A model generated the notes under the pieces. The model did not search any database, had not been told where the DNA came from, and saw nothing but the letters and a program-made list of their open reading frames with translations. A stretch of 64,000 bases of DNA from CAWEQO01 sp963811225. Its GTDB lineage: Bacteria; Chloroflexota; Anaerolineae; Anaerolineales; Anaerolineaceae. Each line of letters starts with the position of its first letter. Position 1 is the stretch's first letter. Below, one piece after another: positions 40,446 to 48,682 of this stretch. The position numbers were made by a program, and so were the translations under genes. The stretch spans positions 620,001 to 684,000 of the forward strand of contig CAWEQO010000012.1 in NCBI GenBank assembly GCA_963811225.1. Direction: 5' to 3'.

Positions 40446-42863
40446 ATGGTTGAAACGCATCAAGAGAAAGGCTTTGATAATCGGCAGCCGGTACGCGGCT
40501 CGGGCTGCGGGTCGGCGACGATATTGACGTTCGGTTTGGTCTGGGCGCTTTTTGGAGCAGGGCTGGCACAGCTCCTGACCTGGTCGCTGTGGCAAACGGA
40601 GTTCGATGGCTCTCTGGCGGTGCCCAATTTACGTTGGGTGATCATCCTGGTCTTTGGGCTGGCGATGATCGTCCCGTTTGTGATTGTGAATGCGCTGATG
40701 CGCGTGCCGCGCACCCAACAGATCTTCCGCACCTGGTGGCTGGCGGCCATCCCGGCGGTCTTGCTGGCCCCGGCGCGCTTGCTTGGCATCACCGCCGAGC
40801 AGCCGGCCTACCTGTTTGAAATCCTCGCCCTGCTGCTCTTCTTCATCGGTCTGTGGGCCTGGCTGCACAGCCGGGGGATCTCGATCAGCGGAAGCTGGCG
40901 CGGCATCTGGATTGCGCTGGCCGTTGCCGGAGCGCTGGCCTTCCCCTGGGTCCTATGGGGCGCGTTGGGCTCGATCATGGACACCGTTCTGACCGCGCTG
41001 GTCGGGCTGCTGTTCGGCGCAGTGTCCGGGCTGCTGATCACCTACACCCTGATCGAAGGCATCAACCCGGCGGAGCGCCTCATCACAGACGACCACAACG
41101 TTTGGATGGACGGTCTGGCGGCCCTGATTACGCTGCTAATCCTGGTGACCGGGGTGTTCCAGAACAGCATCCAATGGTTGATGGCGATGGCCGTGCCGGT
41201 GTTGGGTTTTGCGGCAGCAGCGCTTTCCGGTTATGGCCGCGGCGAGATGAAGAACGGCCGCGTTTGGCTGGCCCCGGCAGTGATGATCGGCCTGGGGACT
41301 GCCTGGCCGCTGCTGTTCATCGATCCGGATGAGCTGTCGGCGGTGATCAGCAGTGGAGCGGGCGAGTTAATCGCCTGGGCCACGCAGGCCGGCTGGCTTG
41401 CGCTGGGGCTCGGTTTGGCCGCCGGGATCATCCTGCTAATCCTGCGCAAGCCGCTGCAGAATGCCCGGGGCGGTTTTGCCCTGGCCGGGATCGCCGCTGC
41501 GCTGTTGTGGCTGGGCGCAGTCGTCGTTTACTTCGTGATCGGGCAGCCCGGTTTCTATGGCGAGCGCCTGTTCGTGATCTTGAACAGCCAGGCCGACGTC
41601 TCCTCGGCTGCTTCGATGACCGATTACAACGCCCGGCGCGCCTTCGTCTACCAGACCCTGGTCGATCATGCCAACACCACCCAGGCCGGCATGCGCGCCA
41701 CTCTCGACCGCTTTGGCATCGACTACACCCCTTACTATCTGGTCAACGCCATGGAAGTGCGCGGCGGGCCGATCTTGCGCATGTGGCTCGAAAGCCGGCC
41801 AGAGGTGGGTCGCATCCTGAACAATCCCATCCTGCGGCCGCTGCCGGAGATTCCGCCCAGCCCCAGCGGAAACGCAGGCCCACCCAACGCGCCAATGTGG
41901 AATCAGACCATGATCAACGTTCCTGCGGTTTGGGACCAGGGCATCACCGGCAAGGGTGTCGTCGTCGGCCAGTCCGACTCGGGCGTGCAGGGTGATCACC
42001 CGCAGCTGGCGGACAGCTACCGCGGCGCTCAAACCGGCAGCAACGATTACAACTGGTTCGATCCCTGGTATCATAGCAATGCGCCGCGCGACATTGGTGG
42101 GCACGGCACGCACACGCTCGGCACGGTGCTGGGGAACACGGTGGGCATGGCCCCCGATGCCGCCTGGATCGGCTGCGTCAACCTGGCCCGCAACCTGGGC
42201 AACCCGGCCCTGTACCTGGACTGCTGGCAGTTCATGCTGGCTCCCTTCCCTCAAGGCGGCGATCCGCTCGCCGACGGCGACGCAGCCCTGGGCGCTATGG
42301 TGCTTAACAACTCGTGGGGTTGCCCGGTCGTCGAGGGCTGTGATCCGGAAACCTTCCAGGCGGCGGTCCAGGCGCTGCGGGATGCGGGCGTTTTCGTCGT
42401 CGTCTCGGCGGGCAACTCGGGCGCGGGCGGCTGCGGCACGGTGAAGGATCCGCCCGCCATCTATGATGGGGTGTACTCCGTCGGGGCGATTGATTCGAAT
42501 GGCAATCTGGCGCCATTCAGCAGCCTCGGCCCGGTCACCGTGGACGGCAGCGGCCGGCTGAAACCGGACATTGCTGCGCCGGGTGTTGCGGTCTTATCCT
42601 CGTATCCAAACAGCACCTACTACAACGCCAGCGGCACGTCCATGGCCGGGCCGCATGTGGTGGGCGTGGTGGCGCTGATGTGGTCGGCAAACCCCGCTTT
42701 GATCGGTGATATCCAGCGCACGACCGAGATCCTGGATCAGAGCGCCCAGCCATACCGAGGAACCTACCCCACCTGCATCGCCAGTACCGGTTACCCCAAT
42801 GACGCCGTGGGATATGGCGTAGTCGATGCGGAAACGGCGGTCAAGTTGGCGTTAGGCCAGTAA
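40446..42863 (+). CDS. Polytopic membrane protein fused to an S8 subtilisin-like protease
   Basis: An 805-residue protein. The first 370 residues hold about eleven hydrophobic segments. A linker of about 130 residues, perhaps a degenerate propeptide (FVILNSQADVSSAASM), leads to an S8 catalytic domain at about 490-800. The triad is Asp in VVVGQSDSGVQGDHP, His in GHGTHTLGT and Ser in GTSMAGPHVVG; the oxyanion Asn is in VVVSAGNSG. The protease domain probably faces outward. Subtilases usually carry a cleaved signal peptide and not a polytopic anchor, so the architecture is unusual. It may be co-transcribed with the M29 gene. Confidence 0.88.
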   Translation: MVETHQEKGFDNRQPVRGSGCGSATILTFGLVWALFGAGLAQLLTWSLWQTEFDGSLAVPNLRWVIILVFGLAMIVPFVIVNALMRVPRTQQIFRTWWLAAIPAVLLAPARLLGITAEQPAYLFEILALLLFFIGLWAWLHSRGISISGSWRGIWIALAVAGALAFPWVLWGALGSIMDTVLTALVGLLFGAVSGLLITYTLIEGINPAERLITDDHNVWMDGLAALITLLILVTGVFQNSIQWLMAMAVPVLGFAAAALSGYGRGEMKNGRVWLAPAVMIGLGTAWPLLFIDPDELSAVISSGAGELIAWATQAGWLALGLGLAAGIILLILRKPLQNARGGFALAGIAAALLWLGAVVVYFVIGQPGFYGERLFVILNSQADVSSAASMTDYNARRAFVYQTLVDHANTTQAGMRATLDRFGIDYTPYYLVNAMEVRGGPILRMWLESRPEVGRILNNPILRPLPEIPPSPSGNAGPPNAPMWNQTMINVPAVWDQGITGKGVVVGQSDSGVQGDHPQLADSYRGAQTGSNDYNWFDPWYHSNAPRDIGGHGTHTLGTVLGNTVGMAPDAAWIGCVNLARNLGNPALYLDCWQFMLAPFPQGGDPLADGDAALGAMVLNNSWGCPVVEGCDPETFQAAVQALRDAGVFVVVSAGNSGAGGCGTVKDPPAIYDGVYSVGAIDSNGNLAPFSSLGPVTVDGSGRLKPDIAAPGVAVLSSYPNSTYYNASGTSMAGPHVVGVVALMWSANPALIGDIQRTTEILDQSAQPYRGTYPTCIASTGYPNDAVGYGVVDAETAVKLALGQ

Positions 42864-42969
42864 CAGTGTATTTTCTATCGCTTACCGGTGCTTTGGGCAG
42901 GCCCTTACTTTCCAACGGAACCATTTGGCGCTGCCTGGGTTATACATCAAGAATGGACCTGGTTAAACC

Positions 42970-43530
42970 TTGAGCGTGAATGAACCGCTTTCTGATGACG
43001 TGGCGCTTGCGCGTGCAACCGCCGGAGATCCCGAAGGGTTTAGCGTTCTCTATGAACGTTACGTGACCCGTATCTATAACTATATCTACTACCGGACGGG
43101 AAACGCATCGGAAGCGGAAGATCTGACGGCAAGGGTTTTCCACCGCGCTTTGGGGCGCATCCATTCATACCAGAACAAGGGCTTCCCATTTTCGGCCTGG
43201 CTGTACCGCATCGCTCACAACCTGGTCGCCAACTGGCACCGCGACAACAGTCGACGCCGAGAGGTCCCGCTGGACGATCACCTGAACCTGGTGCAGCGCG
43301 CCGAGCACCCGGAACAGGCCCTGGTCATCAACCAGGAACTGGAGAATTTGCTGGTCGTCATCCGCAAGCTGTCGCCGGAACGCCAGCAGCTGGTGATCTT
43401 GAAGTTCGTGGAGCGTATGTCAAATGCTGAAATTGCAGTCATCATGGGGCGCAGCGAGGGCGCGATCAAGAGCCTGTATCATCGCACCTTGCTGTCCCTG
43501 CGCGATGAGATCGACAAGAATGAGACCTGA
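42970..43530 (+). CDS. ECF-type RNA polymerase sigma factor
   Basis: A 186-residue sigma-70 family protein of group 4. Region 2 reads FSVLYERYVTRIYNYIYYRTGNASEAEDLTA-like in pieces (YIYYRTG, AEDLTARVF), and AWLYRIAHNLVANWHR is the DNA-melting part. Region 4 is the helix-turn-helix RMSNAEIAVIMGRSEGAIKSLYHR. The start may be TTG 42970 or GTG 42976; neither has a good Shine-Dalgarno. It is followed 24 bp later by degV and then by a small membrane protein, an operon that suggests control by a membrane signal. No classical anti-sigma gene is visible. Confidence 0.9.
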   Translation: MSVNEPLSDDVALARATAGDPEGFSVLYERYVTRIYNYIYYRTGNASEAEDLTARVFHRALGRIHSYQNKGFPFSAWLYRIAHNLVANWHRDNSRRREVPLDDHLNLVQRAEHPEQALVINQELENLLVVIRKLSPERQQLVILKFVERMSNAEIAVIMGRSEGAIKSLYHRTLLSLRDEIDKNET

Positions 43531-43554
43531 TCATCGTAGTTGAGGAGAAGAGGC

Positions 43555-44397
43555 ATGTTGAGGATTGTCACCGACGGTGGTGCTGATTATCCGGAGGGCT
43601 GGGAGGAGGAATACGAGATTGACCTCCTTCCCCTGCGGGTGCGTTTTGGGGAGGATGAATATACCCAAGGGGTAAACCTCAATCCAGAAATTTTCTACAA
43701 ACTGGTGGAAGAAAAGAAGATGGTGCCGAATTCTTCCCTGCCGTCTCCTCACCAGGTGGTTGAGTATTACCGCAAGATCGCCAACAAGGGAGACGAGATC
43801 CTGTCCGTGCACATCACCAGCCGCTTATCGGGCACGTTTTCCATCATCCAGATGGCGGCGAAAGAGGTGGTGGGCGAGTTCAACGTTTGCCCGTTTGACT
43901 CTGGAGCAGGCTCTATCATCCAAGGCTTCATGTGCAAGGAAGCGCGCCTGCTGCAGCGCCAGGGCGCAACCATGCAAGATATACTGAAACGGCTCGAGGA
44001 GATCCGCCAGCGGGTAGTGATCATCTTCACCCTGGACACGCTCGAATACGCGCGCATGAACGGACGCATCAACGGACTGGTCAGCGCCATTTCATCCATG
44101 TTGAAGGTGAAACCGATCATCGTGCTGGGTGACGGCACCCTGCACATGGGCGAGAAGGTGCGCACCCGCAGCCGCTCGATTGATCGCGTGATCGAACTGG
44201 TACGCCAGCGGGTGGGCGACCAGGAGGTGAGCATGGGCGTTGTGCATGCCAACGACCCAGAGACTGCCCAAACCATGATGGAGCGCGTGCGCAGCATCTT
44301 CCGAATCAAAGACCTGGTGATGACAGATCTATCCATTCCGGTAGCCGCTAATCTTGGGCCGGGCACGATCGGCATCGCCGCTTACACATCTCATTAG
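43555..44397 (+). CDS. DegV-family fatty-acid-binding protein
   Basis: A 280-residue DegV protein. The family binds fatty acids and, in Firmicutes, supports their phosphorylation by the FakA kinase. Motifs are RIVTDGGADYP at the N-terminus, the SSLPSPHQ region, SVHITSRLSGTF, FDSGAGSIIQGF and GPGTIGIAAY at the end. The ATG at 43555 lies 8 nt after TGAGGAG. It sits between an ECF sigma gene and a small membrane protein. No fakA homologue is in the window. Confidence 0.92.
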   Translation: MLRIVTDGGADYPEGWEEEYEIDLLPLRVRFGEDEYTQGVNLNPEIFYKLVEEKKMVPNSSLPSPHQVVEYYRKIANKGDEILSVHITSRLSGTFSIIQMAAKEVVGEFNVCPFDSGAGSIIQGFMCKEARLLQRQGATMQDILKRLEEIRQRVVIIFTLDTLEYARMNGRINGLVSAISSMLKVKPIIVLGDGTLHMGEKVRTRSRSIDRVIELVRQRVGDQEVSMGVVHANDPETAQTMMERVRSIFRIKDLVMTDLSIPVAANLGPGTIGIAAYTSH

Positions 44398-44408
44398 GAG
44401 GGGGACTT

Positions 44409-44657
44409 ATGGAGACCAAACGAAGACGACGGAGCGAAATGACTGACAATGAGATCGATTGGCTAGAGCAGCGTCTATCCTCATCACTCTCTCCGGTCAC
44501 GCCGCGTACCGAATTTGTCGAGAGCCTGCAAGGCCGGTTGGCTTCCCCGGTAACCGTTGTGTTGGAAAACCCAAACCAAAGCTCTGCGATGGTGGTGATT
44601 GGTCTGGGACTGTTCTTCGGCGCGCTGGTCCTCTGGTTATTACGCCGTACGCGCTGA
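44409..44657 (+). CDS. Small single-pass membrane protein of the sigma-degV operon
   Basis: An 82-residue protein with a basic start (METKRRRR), a soluble stretch with IDWLEQRLSSSL and TPRTEFVESLQGRL, and one C-terminal membrane helix (about 60-76) ending in LRRTR. The short helix PRTEFVESLQGRL is like the cytoplasmic part of small anti-sigma-like proteins, and it shares an operon with an ECF sigma factor, so an anti-sigma or signal-relay role is possible but unproven. GGAGGGGG precedes the ATG. A small hairpin with T-rich tail follows (about 44688-44716). Confidence 0.7.
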   Translation: METKRRRRSEMTDNEIDWLEQRLSSSLSPVTPRTEFVESLQGRLASPVTVVLENPNQSSAMVVIGLGLFFGALVLWLLRRTR

Positions 44658-44687
44658 TGCCAGACGATGCCGCTCGCGCGGATTGTC

Positions 44688-44716
44688 AATCCCGTGGCAA
44701 GCCGGGCTTTTCGTTT
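44688..44716 (+). terminator. Terminator-like hairpin of the sigma-degV operon
   Basis: CCCG/CGGG pairs around tggcaagc and is followed by CTTTTCGTTTT. Short stem, modest support. Confidence 0.4.
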
Positions 44717-44734
44717 TAGCCGAGACCACATCAT

Positions 44735-44787
44735 CAGAGAATTCGAAAACAGAGAGCATTGACTGCTCTCTGTTTTCGAATTCTCTG
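44735..44787. repeat. Hairpin with 24 bp perfect stem
   Basis: Arms 44735-44758 and 44764-44787 are exact reverse complements around a 5 nt loop, in the convergent gap before the kinase gene, whose stop is at 44798. The stem contains acagagagca, a word that recurs in the hairpins at 6724 and 53391. Confidence 0.88.
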
Positions 44788-44797
44788 GCAGAAAATT

Positions 44798-46540
44798 TTA
44801 CAATTTCGGCCGCCCGGAATTCTCCCAAATATGGAAATCCTTCAAAATCGAGCCGCCGATAAATTCGCGCAGGATCGAGTTGTCAGGGATCAGGTCGACG
44901 TCGATCGGCAGGAACCATTCCAGGAACGACAGCAGGCGCTTGGCCTCGATGTGCTCTGGGGAGCCGAACGGCACCTGGCGCAGCAGCGGCTCGGCCAGCG
45001 GTTTGAGCGCCGATAGCTCATACACCAGCGCCGAATTGAACATGTCGGTGGCGTTGTCTTGGTAGGGGAAGATGTTGCGCTTCTCGCCGCGCCGCACCGA
45101 CTCCCAGCGTCCGATGGTCTGCTGGGCTGTGTAGCCACGGTCGCGGGCGTCCCGGACGATGCGGCGGATCAGGCGCGTGTCGGTGGTGGAGATACGGTTG
45201 TGGCTGTCGAGGTTCAGTTGGGTGAGGGCCGAAATGTACAGCCGGAAGGTCTGCTCCTGCGGGAAGTCTGGGATCAACTGTGGATTCAAGCCGTGGATGC
45301 CCTCCAGGATGATCAGTTGATCCTTTTCCAGGTGCACAATCTCGCCCGGTTCACTGCGCCCGGTCTTGAAGTTGTAATGCGGCAGCTGCACCTCTTCCCC
45401 GACGATCAGGCGCTGGAGCTGCTCGGTCAGCAGTGAGGTGTTCAGGGCATGCAGCGACTCGTAGTCGAATGCGCCGTTCTCGTCGCGGGGGGTCAGATCG
45501 CGGTCGACGAAGTAGTTGTCCAGCTCGACGGCCACAGGTGAGATTCCCTGCGCCAGCAGCTGGACTGACAGGCGCTTGGAGAAGGTGGTCTTTCCGGATG
45601 AGGACGGCCCGGCGATCAGCACGACACGCGCCTTCTTAGACAGCGCCGCCACCTGAGTAGAAATCTCAGCGATCTTCTGCTCGTGCAGCGCCTCCGACAC
45701 CAGGATCACCTCGCGCGCGCGCCGGTCCGTGATGGCGTCATTCAGCGCGCCGACGCTGCCGATGCCCAGGCGCGACAGCCACTTGCCGTACTGCTGAAAG
45801 GTCGCCAGCAGATTGGCCGATTCGGGGATGGACTGGAGTTCGGTGGGCGTGTGCCGGCGCGGGTAGCCAAGAATGAAGCCCTCGCCCATTGGGATCAGCC
45901 CGAACCACTTCAGATAGCCGGTCGACGGCACCATATAGCCGTGATGGTAATCGCGGTGGGCTCCGAGCCGGTACAAAACAAGGTGATCCTTCTGGCGGTA
46001 CTTGATCAAACGCACCTTGTCGAGCTCGCCCTTCTGCTCGAAGAACTCGATCGCCTCTTCCAAAGGCACCTTCTGGCGCTCAAAGATCAAGTCCGCGTCG
46101 ACCAGGGCTTGCATATGATCTTCCAGGGCCTCCAGCTCCAGGTTGCTCAACGGAGGCCGCCCAGTGACATGGCAGTAGTAACCGCCGGAAGAGACCGAAT
46201 GATCCACAACCAGTGTAGCGGTCGGCTGCATGTCATCGAACGCGGCCTCCAAAAGGAAAGTCAGCGAACGGCGGTAGATGCGAGCGCCATCGGCGCCGGT
46301 CATATCGACCGGGGTCACCCTGGAGTCCATCGTGATCGGGTAGGTCAACTCGCGCAGCTCACCATTAACAATGGCGCCAACAATTGGCGGATTGCCCCAT
46401 TCCGGTAAAGCGCGTAAAAAGGCTTCGACATCCACGCCGCGTGGCCCGCAGAAAACGCGTCCATCGGGAAGCTGGATTTCTACCTCCGCTCTAGGGGAGG
46501 CAAGTTGAGTGATTTCGAGTGTTTTGCTGAGGTCAGTCAT
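44798..46540 (-). CDS. TGS-domain nucleoside (uridine-like) kinase
   Basis: A 580-residue protein. The N-terminus (about 15-80) is TGS-like, with LPDGRVFCGPRGVDVEAFL. Next comes a threonyl-tRNA-synthetase-like second domain (about 85-200) with VVDHSVSSGGYYCHV, where the synthetase HxxxH is not fully kept. The C-terminal half is a P-loop phosphotransferase of the uridine kinase/phosphoribulokinase type, with GPSSSGKTTFSKRL and LDNYFVDRD, then LILEGIHGLN. This architecture is known from Thermotoga and Chloroflexi proteins annotated as nucleoside kinases. It starts after a long leader (to about 46820) and ends next to the hairpin at 44735. Confidence 0.87.
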   Translation of the reverse strand: MTDLSKTLEITQLASPRAEVEIQLPDGRVFCGPRGVDVEAFLRALPEWGNPPIVGAIVNGELRELTYPITMDSRVTPVDMTGADGARIYRRSLTFLLEAAFDDMQPTATLVVDHSVSSGGYYCHVTGRPPLSNLELEALEDHMQALVDADLIFERQKVPLEEAIEFFEQKGELDKVRLIKYRQKDHLVLYRLGAHRDYHHGYMVPSTGYLKWFGLIPMGEGFILGYPRRHTPTELQSIPESANLLATFQQYGKWLSRLGIGSVGALNDAITDRRAREVILVSEALHEQKIAEISTQVAALSKKARVVLIAGPSSSGKTTFSKRLSVQLLAQGISPVAVELDNYFVDRDLTPRDENGAFDYESLHALNTSLLTEQLQRLIVGEEVQLPHYNFKTGRSEPGEIVHLEKDQLIILEGIHGLNPQLIPDFPQEQTFRLYISALTQLNLDSHNRISTTDTRLIRRIVRDARDRGYTAQQTIGRWESVRRGEKRNIFPYQDNATDMFNSALVYELSALKPLAEPLLRQVPFGSPEHIEAKRLLSFLEWFLPIDVDLIPDNSILREFIGGSILKDFHIWENSGRPKL

Positions 46541-46834
46541 AGCTTTGTTTCCGTTTAAATTTCCTGTTACGACGCTAGCAGTGTTGTTCTGTGTGAAAGC
46601 GATGCAGCTGTTAGCTTCCTTGCGAATTCATTGTAACAACCGATTGACGTAATCGACCTTACGGACTTCTAAACTTCCTTTTTTGTTGGGAATCCTCCTT
46701 AAAAATCGAGAGCCGGATAGAGAGACGGCAATAGAACGTCCCTGTCTCAAACGGCATCACAAATCTTCCGGAGTTAAGCTCCCATTCCCCCTGATCGATC
46801 GTTTACGCCCACTGTTGCGGAGGTAATTATAGCA
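46541..46834 (-). promoter_or_regulatory. Long structured leader and extended -10 promoter of the TGS-kinase gene
   Basis: TGCTATAAT (46834-46826) is an extended -10 element on the minus strand. The RNA from about 46820 to the ATG at 46540 is some 280 nt. It can fold into GGAG/CTCC and a layered stem GCCG-GAGAC/GTCTC-CGGC (about 46709-46752), with CCUCC near the start able to pair with GGAGG near 46694. It matches no riboswitch class I know. The rest of the gap to 46954 contains the lipoate ligase promoter and a gcagagcac/gtgctctgc inverted repeat. Confidence 0.45.
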
Positions 46835-46928
46835 CGATTTTTAAAGGATTAAGCAAGCAGAGCACCAGGGCAATCGCAGCGTTCCGGCTGCTCTCTGTGC
46901 TCTGCTCTCAACTCTCCAAACAATGCGG

Positions 46929-46934
46929 TAAAAT
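46929..46934 (+). promoter_or_regulatory. -10 box of the lipoate ligase-like gene
   Basis: TAAAAT lies 33 nt before the ATG. GGAGG sits 6 nt before the ATG. No clear -35. Confidence 0.45.
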
Positions 46935-46966
46935 CAGATCAGCAATCTCAACATTTGGAGGTGCAG

Positions 46967-47791
46967 ATGGAAAGGACAGTCTGGCGGGTGATCCGCTCAG
47001 GACCAGAGGAAGGCGCATTCAACATGGCTCTGGATGAGGCCATCCTGGAAGCGGCGGGGCGCAAGGACAGCCCACCCACAATAAGGCTGTACGCCTGGCA
47101 GCCCGCCTGCCTCTCGCTCGGCTATTCGCAGCCGGCAGCGGACGCCGACCGTCAGGCCCTGGGGCAGCGTGGTTGGGGACTGGTCCGCCGCCCGACCGGG
47201 GGACGCGCCATCCTTCATACCGACGAGCTCACCTATGCCGTTATCGGCTCGAAGGATGAGCCGCAAGTGCAGGGCAGCGTGCTGGAAAGTTACCGCAGGC
47301 TCTCATTGGGGCTGCTGGCCGGACTGGGGCGGCTGGGGCTGCCCGTTCAGGCCGATGAAGTCTATCCGCAGGCCGAAGGAAACGGTTCCAACGGCCCGGT
47401 GTGTTTCGAGGTGCCCTCCAATTATGAGATCACCGTTGCCGGAAAGAAGCTGATGGGCAGCGCTCAATCCCGGCGGCATTTCGGTGTCCTGCAGCATGGC
47501 TCGCTGCCCTTGCAAGGCGACCTGAGCCGGATTGTACAGGCCCTGATCTTCCCGGATGAAGCCGCCCGCAGGCAGGCCGCCCAGCGCCTGCTGCGACGCG
47601 CCACCACCGTCGAGGGCTTCCTCGGCCGGGCGCCCTCCTGGGAGGAAGTCGCGGATGCCCTGCTGGCTGGATTCCAAGGGGCGCTGGGAATCGAGGTCGC
47701 AGAGGCGCAAGCTTCACAGGCCGAACGTGACCGGGCCCATCAGCTGGTGGTGGAGAAGTATGCGAATGAGGAATGGACGGAAAGACTGTAA
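46967..47791 (+). CDS. Lipoate-protein ligase A family protein
   Basis: A 274-residue BPL/LplA-type cofactor transferase. Motifs: GAFNMALDEAIL near the start, SLGYSQ, RRPTGGRAILHTDELTYAV (the RRxxGGGxxxH-type cofactor loop) and EVPSNYEITVAGKKLMGSAQSRR with the catalytic Lys. The enzyme attaches lipoate or octanoate to carrier domains such as GcvH or 2-oxoacid dehydrogenases. The C-terminus (about 240-274) is short, so it could be an octanoyltransferase of the LipM type. The start is the ATG at 46967 (GGAGG 6 nt upstream). The GcvT fusion at 34.8 kb gives a plausible metabolic link. Confidence 0.86.
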   Translation: MERTVWRVIRSGPEEGAFNMALDEAILEAAGRKDSPPTIRLYAWQPACLSLGYSQPAADADRQALGQRGWGLVRRPTGGRAILHTDELTYAVIGSKDEPQVQGSVLESYRRLSLGLLAGLGRLGLPVQADEVYPQAEGNGSNGPVCFEVPSNYEITVAGKKLMGSAQSRRHFGVLQHGSLPLQGDLSRIVQALIFPDEAARRQAAQRLLRRATTVEGFLGRAPSWEEVADALLAGFQGALGIEVAEAQASQAERDRAHQLVVEKYANEEWTERL

Positions 47792-47797
47792 CCGATA

Positions 47798-47845
47798 CCT
47801 CCCCCTGCCTCTTCATTTTGTAGAAGGTAGGGGGAGGTTCTGCGG
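47798..47845. repeat. Hairpin in the convergent gap after the lipoate ligase
   Basis: acctccccct pairs with agggggaggt and the pairing continues with a one-base interruption. It separates the convergent lipoate ligase and DUF4230 genes. No long T-run. Confidence 0.6.
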
Positions 47846-47859
47846 TTAACGAGAGGCTG

Positions 47860-48576
47860 CTATTCGCCTGGGATCACCGTTGCCCCGGGCGCTGCCGGTG
47901 TCCCGGAAAACTCGAACGTCACCTGATCGTACCCCAGCGACTCGAAGAAACTGCGCAGGTAATTCTCAGCATTATCGCCGGCCGTTTGGAGGATGCCATC
48001 TTCCAGCGCAGCTTTGGCAATCTCCTGCTCAGCCACCTGGCGGGCCTGGGTCTCCAGGTCTACCTGCTGCTGGCGTAGAATGCCGGTCTGGCGATCGTAC
48101 ACGTAGGACTTATCGTTATCCAGCGTGGCGACGAAAATCTCCGGCTGCGGCAAGGTGACGTGAAGTACGTCCCCTTCCAGGCGCATGTCCTGCGACGTGA
48201 TCTTGGACATATCGATGCCGGCGATCACGGTACCATGCGCCACGAACAGCAGCCGGTCGCCGAACAGGAAGCCAAACTGGCCCTGCCCAGACTCGGCGGT
48301 GATCACCTTTTCGATCGAGTATTGGATCGTCTCGAGCCGGGCCAGCGACTTCACGTCGTTGATGATGGTCACCGGGTCTGGAATGATCGTGGGGGTGGGA
48401 TGCAGCAGGTCTGAGACCTGGGTCTGCAGGTGCTGATTGGCTTGCTGCACCGGAGCCAGGGCCTGATTTGCCGTCCGTTGGACAGCATTCACCAGGATCA
48501 GGGGGATTCCGACGAGCGCGACAATGATCAGCAATGCCAGCAGGCCAAATAATACCCAACCAATATTTCTATTCAT
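47860..48576 (-). CDS. DUF4230 membrane-anchored protein
   Basis: A 238-residue protein with an N-terminal membrane segment (about 7-30), a coiled linker (QRTANQALAPVQQANQHLQ) and the DUF4230 domain. Its recognisable blocks are LARLETIQYSIEKVI, GDRLLFVAHGTVIAGIDMS, ITLPQPEI-like and GILRQQQVDLETQARQVAEQEI. DUF4230 is widespread and of unknown function; the protein is probably outside the cytoplasm. AAAGGAGG lies about 8 nt before the ATG. It is divergent from the PhnD-like gene with overlapping promoter region. Confidence 0.88.
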   Translation of the reverse strand: MNRNIGWVLFGLLALLIIVALVGIPLILVNAVQRTANQALAPVQQANQHLQTQVSDLLHPTPTIIPDPVTIINDVKSLARLETIQYSIEKVITAESGQGQFGFLFGDRLLFVAHGTVIAGIDMSKITSQDMRLEGDVLHVTLPQPEIFVATLDNDKSYVYDRQTGILRQQQVDLETQARQVAEQEIAKAALEDGILQTAGDNAENYLRSFFESLGYDQVTFEFSGTPAAPGATVIPGE

Positions 48577-48635
48577 TTCACTTGCCTCCTTTCTGGCTTG
48601 CCAATATATTTTTCGTTACGGTTTAAAAGTTCAGC

Positions 48636-48649
48636 TATAATTGATTATA
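48636..48649. promoter_or_regulatory. Facing -10 boxes of DUF4230 and PhnD-like genes
   Basis: Plus-strand TATAAT at 48636-48641 and minus-strand TATAAT at 48649-48644 are two bases apart. The minus box has TTCAAC 17 nt upstream. The arrangement means polymerase cannot occupy both at once, so the divergent genes probably compete. Confidence 0.55.
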
Positions 48650-48682
48650 ACCGTTCTGATACTCGAGTTGAACTGCTATCAA

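Noticed and set aside
46694..46834. Known riboswitch or small RNA (T-box, 6S, SRP, RNase P) in the kinase leader
   Set aside because: Key conserved sequences of those classes are absent; only generic pairing was found.
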